Assembly (NCBI GenBank): GCA_905202255.1
Contig: CAJKRH010000012.1
Location: 1 to 45,234, forward strand
Length of the DNA stretch: 45,234 nucleotides
DNA from: an uncultured Ruminococcus sp.
GTDB taxonomy: Bacteria > Bacillota > Clostridia > Oscillospirales > CAG-272
Direction: 5' to 3'
Position 1 is the first letter of the stretch, and each line of letters opens with the position of its first letter. The notes beneath the pieces are model-generated. The model was not told where the DNA came from and did no database searches. It saw only the letters and a program-made list of their open reading frames with translations. The position numbers and the translations under genes were made by a program. Shown here in pieces: positions 1-8,530 of the stretch.

Positions 1-18
1 TGTACGGTATCATATTGA

Positions 19-72
19 CTCCTCATCCGTCAGCCTGCGGCTGACACCTTCTCCCACAGGAGAAGGCTTGCT
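19..72. repeat. REP-like double-hairpin intergenic repeat
   Basis: Two adjacent inverted repeats are visible: GTCAGCCTGCGGCTGAC (about 30-46) and CCTTCTCCCACAGGAGAAGG (about 48-67), preceded by CTCCTCATCC. From memory, very similar modules (CTCATCCGTC, hairpin, CACCTTC, hairpin, GAAGGC) are scattered between genes in many Clostridia, so this is probably one copy of a dispersed palindromic repeat. It lies just downstream of pheT and could also help end that transcript. Only one copy is in this window, so its repetitive nature cannot be shown here. Confidence 0.55.
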
Positions 73-116
73 AAAACTTTTTACACGAGGCTTTCGGGGG
101 ATTCTATTCTGTTTTC

Positions 117-2567
117 TTACTGTCTTATTGTGATGCCGAGTTCGCGCTCGATGGCAGAGAGAATCTTTTTTGCCGCTTTATCGGCTTCCTCGACAGTGAG
201 AGTACGGTCGGGAGCGCGGAGCGAAACGGAGAACGAAACGCTCTTCTTGCCTGCGGGAAGCTGTGCGCCCTTGTATACATCAAAGAGCTTGATATCTTCG
301 ATAAGCTTTACGCCGCTTGCGCGCATGACATCCTCAATCGTGCCGACTTCGATATCCTCATCGCAAACGAACGAGAAGTCTCTTGTCGTAGCTGGGAATT
401 TCGGAATGGGATGATATTTGCAGGCCTTTCTCGCATGAGCGAATATTTCGGCGAAATCAAGCTCTGCGAGCATTACGGGAGCATCGAAACCGTAATTTTC
501 CTTTGCGATTATCGGATGAAGCTCGCCGAATGTTCCAAGGAGAGTGCCGTCGGAAGCATAGATATCGGCACATCTGCCGGGATGGAATGTCGGCTCATTT
601 GTATTTGCCTTGCAGGAAGCATTTTCTATTCCCGCAAATTTGAGTATGCCCTCGCAGATGCCTTTCATTCTGTAGAAATCGCCGGCATTATAGAGACCGA
701 TGCTTATCTTCACTCTTTCATCGGGGAGAACTCCCTCAAGTCCGTGAATATTTGTAACTATGCCCTCGCGCGGGATAAATACCTTTGCAAGCTCATAGAA
801 AGCGACTTTTTCCGCGCTCTTGTTCTTGCAGTTCAGCTCAAGAATGGAGAGCATGGATGGCAGAGCCACTGTGCGCATGGTTTTTGTGTCTTCGCCGAAA
901 GGATTCATTATCTCAACGGATTTTCTGCGCGGGTCGTCTGCGGCAAGTCCTATCTTATCATAGAGCTTAGCCGACATAAAGGAATATGTCCATATTTCCC
1001 AGAGACCGAAGCCGCAGAGGAGATTATTGAGTTCCTTTTTGAATTTCTGCTCTTCGGTAAGACCGCCGACGAGCATGGGAACGGTCATCGTGCCAGATTC
1101 TATCTCGTTATATCCGTAGATACGGACGATTTCCTCCGCAACATCGTTCATCATGCGGACATCGTCGCGATAGGAGGGAACCGTTATCGTATCGCCCTCA
1201 ACCTTGAAATCAAGCTTTTCGAGAATCTTTACCATTTCTTCTCTCGTGATATTGATACCGAGGAAGCGGTTCATTCTTTCCGGCTCGAATTTTACCGTGG
1301 CGATTTCTTTTTTATGCGGGTAAACATCTATCATTCCGTTTACGACTTCGCCCGCACCGAGCATTGTCACAAGCTCGCAGGCGCGCTCGAGAGCGGTGAC
1401 TGTCTGCTCGCAGTCAAGTCCCTTTTCAAAGCGGGCGGAGCTTTCTGTACGCATATTCAGCTTTTTTGCCGTTACGCGGACGGAGCTGCCGAGGAAAGCG
1501 GCGGATTCGAAAACGACTGTGCTTGTATTTTCTTCTATCTCGCTGTTTGCACCGCCCATTACGCCTGCGATGGCGACGGGACGAACGCTGTCCGCAATGA
1601 CGAGCATATCGGAAGTAAGCTCGCGCTTATTATCATCGAGAGTGATGAATTCTTCCTTGTCGCCGGCGGTGCGCACGTCTATTTTCTTGCCTGTGAGGCA
1701 GGAATAATCAAACGCGTGCATGGGCTGACCGTATTCGAGCATTACATAGTTTGTGATATCTACGATATTATTTATCGGGCGGACGCCGCTTGCGCGCAGA
1801 CGCATTCTCAGCCAGAGCGGAGAGGGCGCAATCTTAACATTCTTTATTACGCGCGCGCTGTAGCGCATGCACTTTTTTGTATCGGAGATGGAAACATCGA
1901 GATAGTTCTTTATGTCGTCGCCGGACTCGACCACCTTCGGTGCGGGAAGCGTGAGATGGCGGTCAAAGCTTGCCGCGCTCTCTCTTGCAAGACCGATGAC
2001 GGAGAGGCAATCGGGGCGGTTCGGCGTTATCTCAAATTCCACAGCCGTATCGCGCATGCCGAGAACATCGCGTATATCGTCGCCGGGAGCAAAGGTTCTG
2101 CCGTCGAGATTTTCGTCATTGAGTATGAGGATGCCGTCTGTCGCGGCGAAAGGCATATCGTGAGTGGTGAGCCCCAGCTCCTCGATAGAGCAGAACATGC
2201 CCTCGGAAAGAACGCCGCGGAGCTTGCCTGTCTTTATCTCAACGCCGTGTGCGAGCTTGGCTACAGTTTTCTCTCCCTCGGGGGAGACGGCAACAGGAAC
2301 ATAAGCGCCCTCGAAAACATTTTTTGCAGCCGTTACAATCTGAATGGTGCGGTTGCCGATATCAACCCGACAGATGACGAGGCGCTCTGCATCGGGATGC
2401 TGCTCAATCTTATTAATCAGACCTACGCGGACATTTTTTATCTCCTCGCCGAGAAGCTCATAGCCCTCCACCTTGGAGCCTGTATCGGTCATTCTGTCGC
2501 AATATTTCTTTATATCTATATCCGAGCAATCAACAAAGTCGGAAAGCCATTTCATTGATAAAATCAT
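117..2567 (-). CDS. pheT: Phenylalanine--tRNA ligase beta subunit
   Basis: Beta subunit of the alpha2-beta2 cytoplasmic phenylalanyl-tRNA synthetase, which charges tRNA-Phe and edits mischarged Tyr. At 816 residues it has the usual bacterial length and domain order: an OB-fold tRNA-binding (EMAP-like) domain at about 40-155, the B3/B4 editing region at about 215-380, B5 at about 410-480, and a C-terminal FDX-ACB anticodon-binding domain from about 722 (motif KFPATTRDFSF). The start MILSMKW is preceded by AGAAAGGTAGG. A second ATG four codons on is possible but less well spaced. It follows pheS by 21 bases and shares its T-box control. Confidence 0.97.
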   Translation of the reverse strand: MILSMKWLSDFVDCSDIDIKKYCDRMTDTGSKVEGYELLGEEIKNVRVGLINKIEQHPDAERLVICRVDIGNRTIQIVTAAKNVFEGAYVPVAVSPEGEKTVAKLAHGVEIKTGKLRGVLSEGMFCSIEELGLTTHDMPFAATDGILILNDENLDGRTFAPGDDIRDVLGMRDTAVEFEITPNRPDCLSVIGLARESAASFDRHLTLPAPKVVESGDDIKNYLDVSISDTKKCMRYSARVIKNVKIAPSPLWLRMRLRASGVRPINNIVDITNYVMLEYGQPMHAFDYSCLTGKKIDVRTAGDKEEFITLDDNKRELTSDMLVIADSVRPVAIAGVMGGANSEIEENTSTVVFESAAFLGSSVRVTAKKLNMRTESSARFEKGLDCEQTVTALERACELVTMLGAGEVVNGMIDVYPHKKEIATVKFEPERMNRFLGINITREEMVKILEKLDFKVEGDTITVPSYRDDVRMMNDVAEEIVRIYGYNEIESGTMTVPMLVGGLTEEQKFKKELNNLLCGFGLWEIWTYSFMSAKLYDKIGLAADDPRRKSVEIMNPFGEDTKTMRTVALPSMLSILELNCKNKSAEKVAFYELAKVFIPREGIVTNIHGLEGVLPDERVKISIGLYNAGDFYRMKGICEGILKFAGIENASCKANTNEPTFHPGRCADIYASDGTLLGTFGELHPIIAKENYGFDAPVMLAELDFAEIFAHARKACKYHPIPKFPATTRDFSFVCDEDIEVGTIEDVMRASGVKLIEDIKLFDVYKGAQLPAGKKSVSFSVSLRAPDRTLTVEEADKAAKKILSAIERELGITIRQ

Positions 2568-2588
2568 ATCTTTTTACCTACCTTTCTC

Positions 2589-3602
2589 TCAGAACTGGCT
2601 GAGGAAGCGCATATCGTTGTCGTAGAGGAGGCGGAGGTCATCCATGCCGTAGCGGCACATGGTGATTCTCTCTATGCCCATGCCGAAGGCAAAGCCGGAA
2701 TAAACCTCGGGGTCTATGCCGCAGTTTGAGAGCACGAAAGGATGAACCATGCCTGCGCCGAGTATCTCTATCCAACCCTCGCCCTTGCATACGCGGCAGC
2801 CCTTTCCGCCGCATACGAAGCAGGAAACATCGACTTCAGCCGACGGCTCCGTGAAGGGGAAGTGATGCGGACGGAAGCGGATTTTTGTTTCCGGACCGAA
2901 CATCTTCTGAGCGAAAAGCTCGAGCGTAGCCTTGAGGTCGCCCATCGTTATGCCCTTGTCTACGACAAGACCCTCCATCTGATGGAAGATAGGCGAATGT
3001 GTAGCGTCCGCAGGGTCGGCACGGTAAACCCTGCCCGGAGAGATGATGCGTATCGGCGGCTTGCTCTGCTCCATGGCACGAACCTGAACAGGCGATGTCT
3101 GCGAGCGCAGCAGTATATTATCCGTGATATAGAATGTATCCTGCGTATCTCTTGCAGGGTGGTTTTTCGGCAGATTGAGTGCCTCGAAATTGTAGTAGTC
3201 GTATTCTACCTCAGGTCCCTCAGCTATCGTGAAGCCCATGCCGATAAATACATCGCGCATCAGCTCTTCCGTCTGCGCAAGGGGATGGCGGCGACCGAAG
3301 TCAGCCGAGGGTGTTCCGGGAACGGTGACATCGAGCTTTTCGGAAGCAAGCTTTGCGCGAAGAGCCGCATTCTTCAGTTCGTCCGCTCTCTTTGCTATGC
3401 GCTCCTCGATATATGTGCGCACTTCGTTTGCAAGACCGCCTATTACGGGGCGCTCCTCAGCGGAGAGCGAACCCATCTGGCGAAGCACAGCTGTCAGCTC
3501 GCCTTTTTTTCCGAGATATTTGATACGGATGCTCTCCGCATCGGCACCGGAATCAAGCTCGCCTTCTGCTCTTTTTCTTATTTCTTCAAGCAGTTTTCTC
3601 AT
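2589..3602 (-). CDS. pheS: Phenylalanine--tRNA ligase alpha subunit
   Basis: Catalytic alpha subunit of PheRS (337 residues), a class II aminoacyl-tRNA synthetase. The N-terminal coiled-coil tRNA-binding arm covers roughly residues 1-90. The catalytic core follows, with class II motif 2 visible around SPGRVYRADPADATHSPIFH and motif 3 around GFAFGMGIERITM near the C-terminus. The ATG is preceded by a strong GGAGGA with a 7-base spacer. It is the first gene of the pheST operon, directly downstream of a T-box leader that should raise expression when tRNA-Phe is uncharged. Confidence 0.97.
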   Translation of the reverse strand: MRKLLEEIRKRAEGELDSGADAESIRIKYLGKKGELTAVLRQMGSLSAEERPVIGGLANEVRTYIEERIAKRADELKNAALRAKLASEKLDVTVPGTPSADFGRRHPLAQTEELMRDVFIGMGFTIAEGPEVEYDYYNFEALNLPKNHPARDTQDTFYITDNILLRSQTSPVQVRAMEQSKPPIRIISPGRVYRADPADATHSPIFHQMEGLVVDKGITMGDLKATLELFAQKMFGPETKIRFRPHHFPFTEPSAEVDVSCFVCGGKGCRVCKGEGWIEILGAGMVHPFVLSNCGIDPEVYSGFAFGMGIERITMCRYGMDDLRLLYDNDMRFLSQF

Positions 3603-3661
3603 TTTGTATTCCTCCGATTATGATAATTGAAATTCAATGCGCGAAAATACGGCGGGAAAAT

Positions 3662-3905
3662 AAAAAAATCTCCGCCCCGAAAAAGGGACGGAGATAAAAT
3701 TCCGCGGTACCACCCGAATTCCCGCATATGCGGGCACTTTGCGGCTCATAACGCGAGCCTTGCGTCTGCCGCTACTTTGTTTCACGGCAAAAGCTCCAAA
3801 GCGAAAGGCAGTCTGCTCATATGCGAACCTGCTTTCAGCCGATGACAGGTCTCTCTTTTCCGCATATATGACGGGCAAACGCCGCTTTTTCACAGCATTT
3901 TTCTT
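3662..3905 (-). promoter_or_regulatory. T-box riboswitch (Phe-specific) in pheST leader
   Basis: Read on the minus strand, the leader contains the T-box core GGGTGGTACCGCGG (3702-3715). It is followed by an intrinsic terminator (stem ATCTCCG...CGGAGAT, then a T-run, 3662-3695). Upstream is a stem I region with AGAGAGACCTG and a candidate specifier codon TTC at 3827-3825 inside GCAGGTTCGCA. UUC is a Phe codon, which fits the downstream pheST. T-box RNAs bind uncharged tRNA and switch the terminator to an antiterminator. The T-box and terminator are seen directly; the exact stem I boundaries and specifier are inferred by eye. Confidence 0.93.
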
Positions 3906-3915
3906 ATACATTGAT

Positions 3916-3944
3916 ATCATACCACAGTTTTCCCCTTTTTGCAA
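3916..3944 (-). promoter_or_regulatory. Promoter of the pheST T-box leader
   Basis: On the minus strand: -35 TTGCAA (3944-3939), a 17-base spacer, and -10 TATGAT (3921-3916) with TGG directly before it (extended -10). It sits just before the T-box leader and is back-to-back with the uxaC promoter. Confidence 0.75.
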
Positions 3945-4026
3945 GAGGAAAATCCGATATTTTTAGTTTTTTTGCGTACATGGGAGTTTTTTGCGGAAAA
4001 TTTCTGCGGGAAAATCGGATAAAATC

Positions 4027-4055
4027 TTGCAATTAAATGAAGTATAGTGTATAAT
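4027..4055 (+). promoter_or_regulatory. Promoter upstream of uxaC
   Basis: -35 TTGCAA (4027-4032), 17-base spacer, consensus -10 TATAAT (4050-4055), about 50 bases before the uxaC start. The spacing and sequence fit a housekeeping sigma-A promoter. I see no clear operator. Confidence 0.75.
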
Positions 4056-4106
4056 TTAAGAAAAAGCTCTGTTTTTTCTATTTCGGGATGAAAAGGAGAA
4101 TGAAAA

Positions 4107-5564
4107 ATGAAAATCAAAGAATTTATGGATGAAAACTTTCTGCTTGATTCGGATGTGGCTCAGCTGCTCTATCACAACTATGCCGAGCAGATGCCGATAA
4201 TCGACTATCATTGTCATGTTAGCCCGGGGGAGATAGCAGAGGACAAGAGATATGAAAATATCACTCAGCTCTGGCTCTACGGTGATCACTACAAATGGAG
4301 AGCGATGCGCGCCTGCGGTATCGCCGAGCGCCTGATAACGGGCGATGCCTCCGACTATGATAAGTTCCGCGCATATGCGAGCGCAATGCCGAATCTCATC
4401 GGCAATCCGCTCTACCACTGGACTCATCTCGAGCTTCAGCGCTATTTCGGCTATTACGGCGTGCTCTCGCCCGATACCTGCGATGAGGTATGGCAGCTCA
4501 CCTGCGATAAGCTCGAGGACCCCTCAATGAGTGCGCGCGGCATCATAAAGAAATCGAATGTCAAGCTTATCTGCACGACGGACGACCCTGCGGACAATCT
4601 CGAATATCACATCGCCCTGCGCAGTGATACAAGCTTTGAAACTCAGGTGCTTCCCGCGTTCCGCCCCGACAAATGCATGAATATTACGGCGCCGGATTTC
4701 GCAAATTATATAAAGCATCTCTCCGAGGTTGCGGGAGACGAAATAAAGGATTTTGTTTCGCTCTGCGATGTCCTCTCGAAGAGAATAGCGCTTTTCAAGG
4801 CGCTCGGCTGCCGCACGGCTGACCACGGTTTTGATAACTATGTCACATTCGACAGCACCAAAACAGCGGGTCAGGCTGTCGCCATAGCCGATGTCGTGCT
4901 CAAGCGCGCACTCGCGGGAGAGAGCGTCGGCGAAGAGATGGCAACTATATACAAGAGTGCGCTCATCCGCTTCTTCGGCAAGGAATATGTCAGAAACGGC
5001 TGGGTAATGCAGATCCATTTCGGTACGCTTCGCCGTGCAAACAGTGTTATGACAAAAGCACTCGGCGCCGATATGGGCTACGACATGATTCACGGCAAAA
5101 ACTGCATTGCAGACCTTGCCGCCATGCTTGACGCACTCAATACCGAGGGCGCACTTCCGAAAACGGTACTCTATTCGCTCAACCCGACCGACAATGCCGC
5201 GCTTGCAACGCTCGTCGGCACATTCAACTACACGAGCGAGGAATCCGAGGGCTTTGACTGGTGCATGCCGAAAATGCAGCACGGAAGCGCATGGTGGTTC
5301 AATGACAATATCGCCGGTATGCGTGCCCAGATGGAAAATCTCGCAAATCTTTCCGCTTTCGGCAAGTTTATCGGTATGCTGACGGATTCGCGCAGCTTCC
5401 TTTCTTATACGCGCCATGAATATTTCAGGAGAATACTTTGCTCCGTTATCGGCGGCTATGTCGAGCGCGGCGAATATCCGCTCGATATAGAGCGACTCGC
5501 GCAGATGGTCTGCGATATATGCTATAATAATACGAAAGACTTCTTCGGATTTACGATACTTTGA
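4107..5564 (+). CDS. uxaC: Uronate isomerase (glucuronate isomerase)
   Basis: Amidohydrolase-superfamily enzyme that interconverts D-glucuronate/D-fructuronate and D-galacturonate/D-tagaturonate, the first intracellular step of hexuronate catabolism. It has 485 residues, close to the family norm of about 470. The metal-binding His-X-His motif is visible at His35 and His37 in IIDYHCHVSP, and the N-terminal MKIKEFMDENFLL is typical. AAAAGGAG lies 6 bases before the ATG. Other uronate genes (uxuA, uxuB, kdgK) are not nearby. The following mrp gene starts 29 bases downstream, so the two may share a transcript despite unrelated functions. Confidence 0.95.
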   Translation: MKIKEFMDENFLLDSDVAQLLYHNYAEQMPIIDYHCHVSPGEIAEDKRYENITQLWLYGDHYKWRAMRACGIAERLITGDASDYDKFRAYASAMPNLIGNPLYHWTHLELQRYFGYYGVLSPDTCDEVWQLTCDKLEDPSMSARGIIKKSNVKLICTTDDPADNLEYHIALRSDTSFETQVLPAFRPDKCMNITAPDFANYIKHLSEVAGDEIKDFVSLCDVLSKRIALFKALGCRTADHGFDNYVTFDSTKTAGQAVAIADVVLKRALAGESVGEEMATIYKSALIRFFGKEYVRNGWVMQIHFGTLRRANSVMTKALGADMGYDMIHGKNCIADLAAMLDALNTEGALPKTVLYSLNPTDNAALATLVGTFNYTSEESEGFDWCMPKMQHGSAWWFNDNIAGMRAQMENLANLSAFGKFIGMLTDSRSFLSYTRHEYFRRILCSVIGGYVERGEYPLDIERLAQMVCDICYNNTKDFFGFTIL

Positions 5565-5593
5565 TAAAATAAGAGAAAAAGAGGAATATAAAA

Positions 5594-6448
5594 ATGTCAG
5601 AATGCACACATGATTGTTCAACCTGCTCCGCTTCCTGCGGCTCGAGAAAGCCGCAGTTTGAGGCGGTAAATCAGTACAGCCGCGTAGGCAAGCTTATAGG
5701 CGTCGTTTCCGGTAAGGGCGGCGTAGGCAAATCCATGGTCAGCAGTCTGCTCGCGACGGAGCTTCGCCGCAGAGAGCTTTCCGTCGGTATACTTGATGCC
5801 GATATCACGGGTCCCTCCATTCCGAAGGCTTTCGGACTGAGGGGTAACTGCGAGGCGGCACCGCTCGGCGGCATTATGCCCATGACCACAAAAACAGGCA
5901 TCGAGGTAATCAGCCTGAATCTGCTCCTCGAGGATGCTTCCGCTCCCGTTGTATGGAGAGGTCCCGTTATCGCGGGTACTGTAAAGCAGTTTTGGACGGA
6001 CGCCGTATGGGGAAGTCTTGACTATATGGTAGTGGACTGCCCTCCCGGCACAGGCGATGTTCCGCTCACGGTTTTCCAGTCGCTTCCGCTGGACGGAATC
6101 ATCATCGTCACAAGCCCGCAGGAGCTTGTCAGCATGATAGTAGGCAAGGCTGTTCGCATGGCACAGCTTATGAATATACCGATAATCGGCATAGTTGAAA
6201 ATATGAGCTATGTAAAGTGTCCCGATTGCGGCAAGGAGCTTCATATCTTCGGCGAGAGCCATGTCGAAGAGGTGGCAAAGGAATACGATATTCCCGTTCT
6301 CGCGAAGATGCCGATAGACCCTGCGCTCGCAAACCTTTGCGACAAGGGCGCAATCGAACTTTTCGAGGGTGACGCTATAGCTCCCGTAGCAGACGCCGTA
6401 GAGGCGGTCCCCTGCCTCGTGCGCGACGAAGAAGAAACGGAAGAATGA
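5594..6448 (+). CDS. mrp: Mrp/NBP35 family iron-sulfur carrier ATPase
   Basis: ParA/MinD-superfamily P-loop ATPase of the Mrp/ApbC/NBP35 group, thought to carry and deliver Fe-S clusters in the cytoplasm. The deviant Walker A motif GKGGVGKS is at residues 40-47. The conserved CXXC pair (Cys209 and Cys212, in KCPDCGK) is the likely bridging cluster site of the dimer. An N-terminal Cys motif (Cys4, 8, 11, 15) is also present, as in many clostridial members and loosely like eukaryotic Nbp35. At 284 residues the length is normal. Its stop overlaps the next start (ATGA), so it is translationally coupled to the phosphatase gene. Confidence 0.92.
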   Translation: MSECTHDCSTCSASCGSRKPQFEAVNQYSRVGKLIGVVSGKGGVGKSMVSSLLATELRRRELSVGILDADITGPSIPKAFGLRGNCEAAPLGGIMPMTTKTGIEVISLNLLLEDASAPVVWRGPVIAGTVKQFWTDAVWGSLDYMVVDCPPGTGDVPLTVFQSLPLDGIIIVTSPQELVSMIVGKAVRMAQLMNIPIIGIVENMSYVKCPDCGKELHIFGESHVEEVAKEYDIPVLAKMPIDPALANLCDKGAIELFEGDAIAPVADAVEAVPCLVRDEEETEE

Positions 6449-6873
6449 GCAGAAAAAAGGTTCTTTTTGTCTGCGTGGCAAATACATGCCGCTCCGCCAT
6501 GGCGGAGTACATACTGAAGGATATGGCTGGCGACCGATATGATGCCTCGTCGGCAGGGCTGAATGCTTTTGTCGGCGATACGATGGAGCCTTATGCCATC
6601 CGCATCCTCGACCGCAGACTCGCGGGAAATCTGCACAGACTTCACCGCGCCCGTCAGCTTTCGGGCTATCTCATGGAGGAGGCGGATATCGTCGTCGCCA
6701 TGCGCGAGGATTATGCCCGCGTTATCAGGGAAGCGTATCCCGAATTTGCCGACAAGGTAGTTTCTCTCGGAGAGATAAATATGCCGCTTTTTTCGGGCGA
6801 TGAGGCGATGGCGCAGTGCTACGACGCGATAAAAGCGGGAATAACGGAGTTGCTTTTAAGTGAAAAAGATTGA
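6445..6873 (+). CDS. Low-molecular-weight protein phosphatase (possible arginine phosphatase)
   Basis: Small cytoplasmic phosphatase of the LMW-PTP fold (142 residues). The P-loop CX5R is Cys10 to Arg16 in CVANTCRSAM. Thr14 occupies the position where classical LMW tyrosine phosphatases usually have Ile or Leu; in the Bacillus phosphoarginine phosphatase YwlE a Thr there selects phosphoarginine. The general-acid loop normally reads Asp-Pro, but here it appears as Met-Pro (INMPLFSGDEAM), with acidic residues a few positions later. It overlaps mrp by 4 bases and rimI by 14. The family call is firm; arginine specificity and the effect of the missing Asp are inference. Confidence 0.88.
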   Translation: MSRKKVLFVCVANTCRSAMAEYILKDMAGDRYDASSAGLNAFVGDTMEPYAIRILDRRLAGNLHRLHRARQLSGYLMEEADIVVAMREDYARVIREAYPEFADKVVSLGEINMPLFSGDEAMAQCYDAIKAGITELLLSEKD

Positions 6874-7321
6874 TATCCGCCGCTTTTCGGCGGAGTGTGC
6901 CTGCCGCATTGCCGAAATCGAAGCGCAGTGCTTCGGGCAGAATGCATGGAGTAAATTTGCCGTGCTTGACGCGGCATCGCGCGAGGATTTCATCATCCTA
7001 TGCGCTTTCGATGGGGAAAAATGCGTGGGATATGCCGACGCATTTTTCGTGCTTGATGAGATGGATATCTGCAATGTCGCGGTTGACGCAGCATATCGCA
7101 GGGAGGGCATCGGTAGTATGCTCCTTGCCTCTCTGCTCGGCTGGGCAAGCGAAAACGGCATAAGGAGCGCGACGCTCGATGTGCGCCCGTCGAATGCCGC
7201 CGCGAAAAGTCTCTATGAAAAGCACGGCTTTATGAAGATCGGTACACGGCGCGATTTCTATAAATTCCCGCACGAAGATGCTGAAATCTATGAGGCAAAT
7301 CTCTCGGAAATCAGCAAATAA
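6860..7321 (+). CDS. rimI: GNAT N-acetyltransferase, RimI-like
   Basis: GNAT-fold acetyltransferase of 153 residues. The acetyl-CoA binding motif RREGIGS is at residues 80-86, followed by the conserved C-terminal LYEKHGFMKIGTRRDFY, which matches RimI-type protein alanine N-acetyltransferases. RimI acetylates the N-terminal Ala of ribosomal protein S18 in E. coli; in Firmicutes rimI often sits with the threonylcarbamoyl-adenosine genes, as here beside tsaD. The GTG start is preceded by ACGGAG and lies inside the end of the phosphatase gene. Substrate specificity is not shown by sequence. Confidence 0.88.
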   Translation: MKKIDIRRFSAECACRIAEIEAQCFGQNAWSKFAVLDAASREDFIILCAFDGEKCVGYADAFFVLDEMDICNVAVDAAYRREGIGSMLLASLLGWASENGIRSATLDVRPSNAAAKSLYEKHGFMKIGTRRDFYKFPHEDAEIYEANLSEISK

Positions 7322-7334
7322 TACTTTTGTATAA
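7319..7334. repeat. Recurrent 16-bp palindrome, copy 1
   Basis: TAATACTTTTGTATAA: a TWATAC-N4-GTATAA palindrome whose first three bases are the TAA stop codon of rimI. It lies 32 bases before the tsaD start. Confidence 0.6.
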
Positions 7335-7365
7335 AACTCAAAACCCTTGCAGAAAGGACATTTTT

Positions 7366-8373
7366 GTGAAAATACTCGGAATAGAAAGCTCATGCGACGA
7401 GACGGCGGCGGCTGTCCTCTCGTGTGGCGAAAAGTTTGAGATTCTCTCGAATATAGTGGCGTCGCAGATAGAGGTGCACGCGCGCTTCGGCGGCGTTGTG
7501 CCGGAGATAGCGAGCCGCGCGCATTGCGAAGCAATCTCGAAGATAACATACGATGCGCTCGCCTGCGCGGGCGTTTCCATGGCTGAGATAGATGCTGTAG
7601 CCGTCACGGCAAGCCCGGGGCTTATCGGCGCGCTTCTCGTGGGCGTAAACTTTGCAAAGTCGCTTGCTTATGCCAACGGCAAGCCGCTCGTCGCCGTGAA
7701 CCATATAAAAGGTCATATCGCGGCAAACTACCTCTGCCCGCCGGAGCTTATGCCGCCGTATCTTGCCTTTGTGGCGTCGGGCGGTCATACCTCGATAGCT
7801 ATTGTGCATGATTATAATAATATAGAAGAAATCGGCGGCACACGCGACGATGCGATGGGCGAATGCTTTGATAAGGTTGCCCGCGTGCTCGGTATGCCGT
7901 ATCCGGGCGGTGCCGCGATAGACAGGCTCGCCTACGAGGGCAAGCCGACTCTGAAATTGCCGAGTGCCGCGATACATGACGAAACGCTCGATTTTTCCTT
8001 CTCGGGAATAAAGACGGCAGTGCTGAATTATCTCAATTCCGCTTCGCAGAAAGGGGAAGAGATATGCCGCGAGGATGTAGCGGCAAGCTTCGTTTCGGCG
8101 GCGGTAAATTCCGCCGTAATCAAGCTCGATATGGCGCTTGAGCGCCATCCGGAGCTTCATGCGCTCGCGCTTGCGGGAGGCGTCGCTGCCAACTCTCATT
8201 TGCGGGCGGCGCTCTCGGAGCTTTGCAAAAAGAGAGGCGTGGCTTTCCACTATCCCGAGGTGAAATACTGCGGCGACAATGCGGCGATGATAGCCGCGGC
8301 GGGATATTTTGAGTATCTCGCGGGGAACTTTTCCGATACTTCGCTCAATGCGAGCGCGTTTTTCACAATATAA
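7366..8373 (+). CDS. tsaD: tRNA N6-adenosine threonylcarbamoyltransferase
   Basis: TsaD (Kae1/Gcp family, ASKHA fold) transfers the threonylcarbamoyl group to A37 of ANN-decoding tRNAs, acting with TsaB and TsaE. The iron-binding His113 and His117 are seen in NHIKGH. The N-terminal MKILGIESSCDETA and the late GGVAANSHLR and YCGDNAAMIA motifs are diagnostic. I chose the GTG at 7366 because AGAAAGGA lies 7 bases upstream and it gives the canonical N-terminus (335 residues). An in-frame TTG at 7327 would add 13 unconserved residues. tsaB and tsaE are not in this window. Confidence 0.96.
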   Translation: MKILGIESSCDETAAAVLSCGEKFEILSNIVASQIEVHARFGGVVPEIASRAHCEAISKITYDALACAGVSMAEIDAVAVTASPGLIGALLVGVNFAKSLAYANGKPLVAVNHIKGHIAANYLCPPELMPPYLAFVASGGHTSIAIVHDYNNIEEIGGTRDDAMGECFDKVARVLGMPYPGGAAIDRLAYEGKPTLKLPSAAIHDETLDFSFSGIKTAVLNYLNSASQKGEEICREDVAASFVSAAVNSAVIKLDMALERHPELHALALAGGVAANSHLRAALSELCKKRGVAFHYPEVKYCGDNAAMIAAAGYFEYLAGNFSDTSLNASAFFTI

Positions 8374-8480
8374 AAAGCGAAATAAGCGAAACTTTTTCAT
8401 TTGTCAATAGCTTGGCATGAGAAAAATAAAAATCGGCAAAATATAGAATTTTTATATTGCGATTTGTGCGTAATTTCTTT

Positions 8481-8496
8481 TAATACATTTGTATAA
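8481..8496. repeat. Recurrent 16-bp palindrome, copy 2
   Basis: TAATACATTTGTATAA, a perfect TWATAC-N4-GTATAA match in the tsaD-dnaD intergenic region, 35 bases before the first DnaA-like box. Its right half starts a 19-base string (8489-8507, TTGTATAAAAATCCGAAAA) that is repeated exactly at 10751-10769. Confidence 0.6.
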
Positions 8497-8530
8497 AAAT
8501 CCGAAAATCGGCTTTTTATTCGCAAATAAG

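Noticed and set aside
411..2558. 715-codon open frame antisense to pheT
   Set aside because: It is an artefact of codon usage opposite a firmly identified gene; the translation has no recognisable domain and no ribosome site.
3618..3944. 108-codon frame over the pheST leader
   Set aside because: It lies on the T-box RNA and its terminator; there is no ribosome site.
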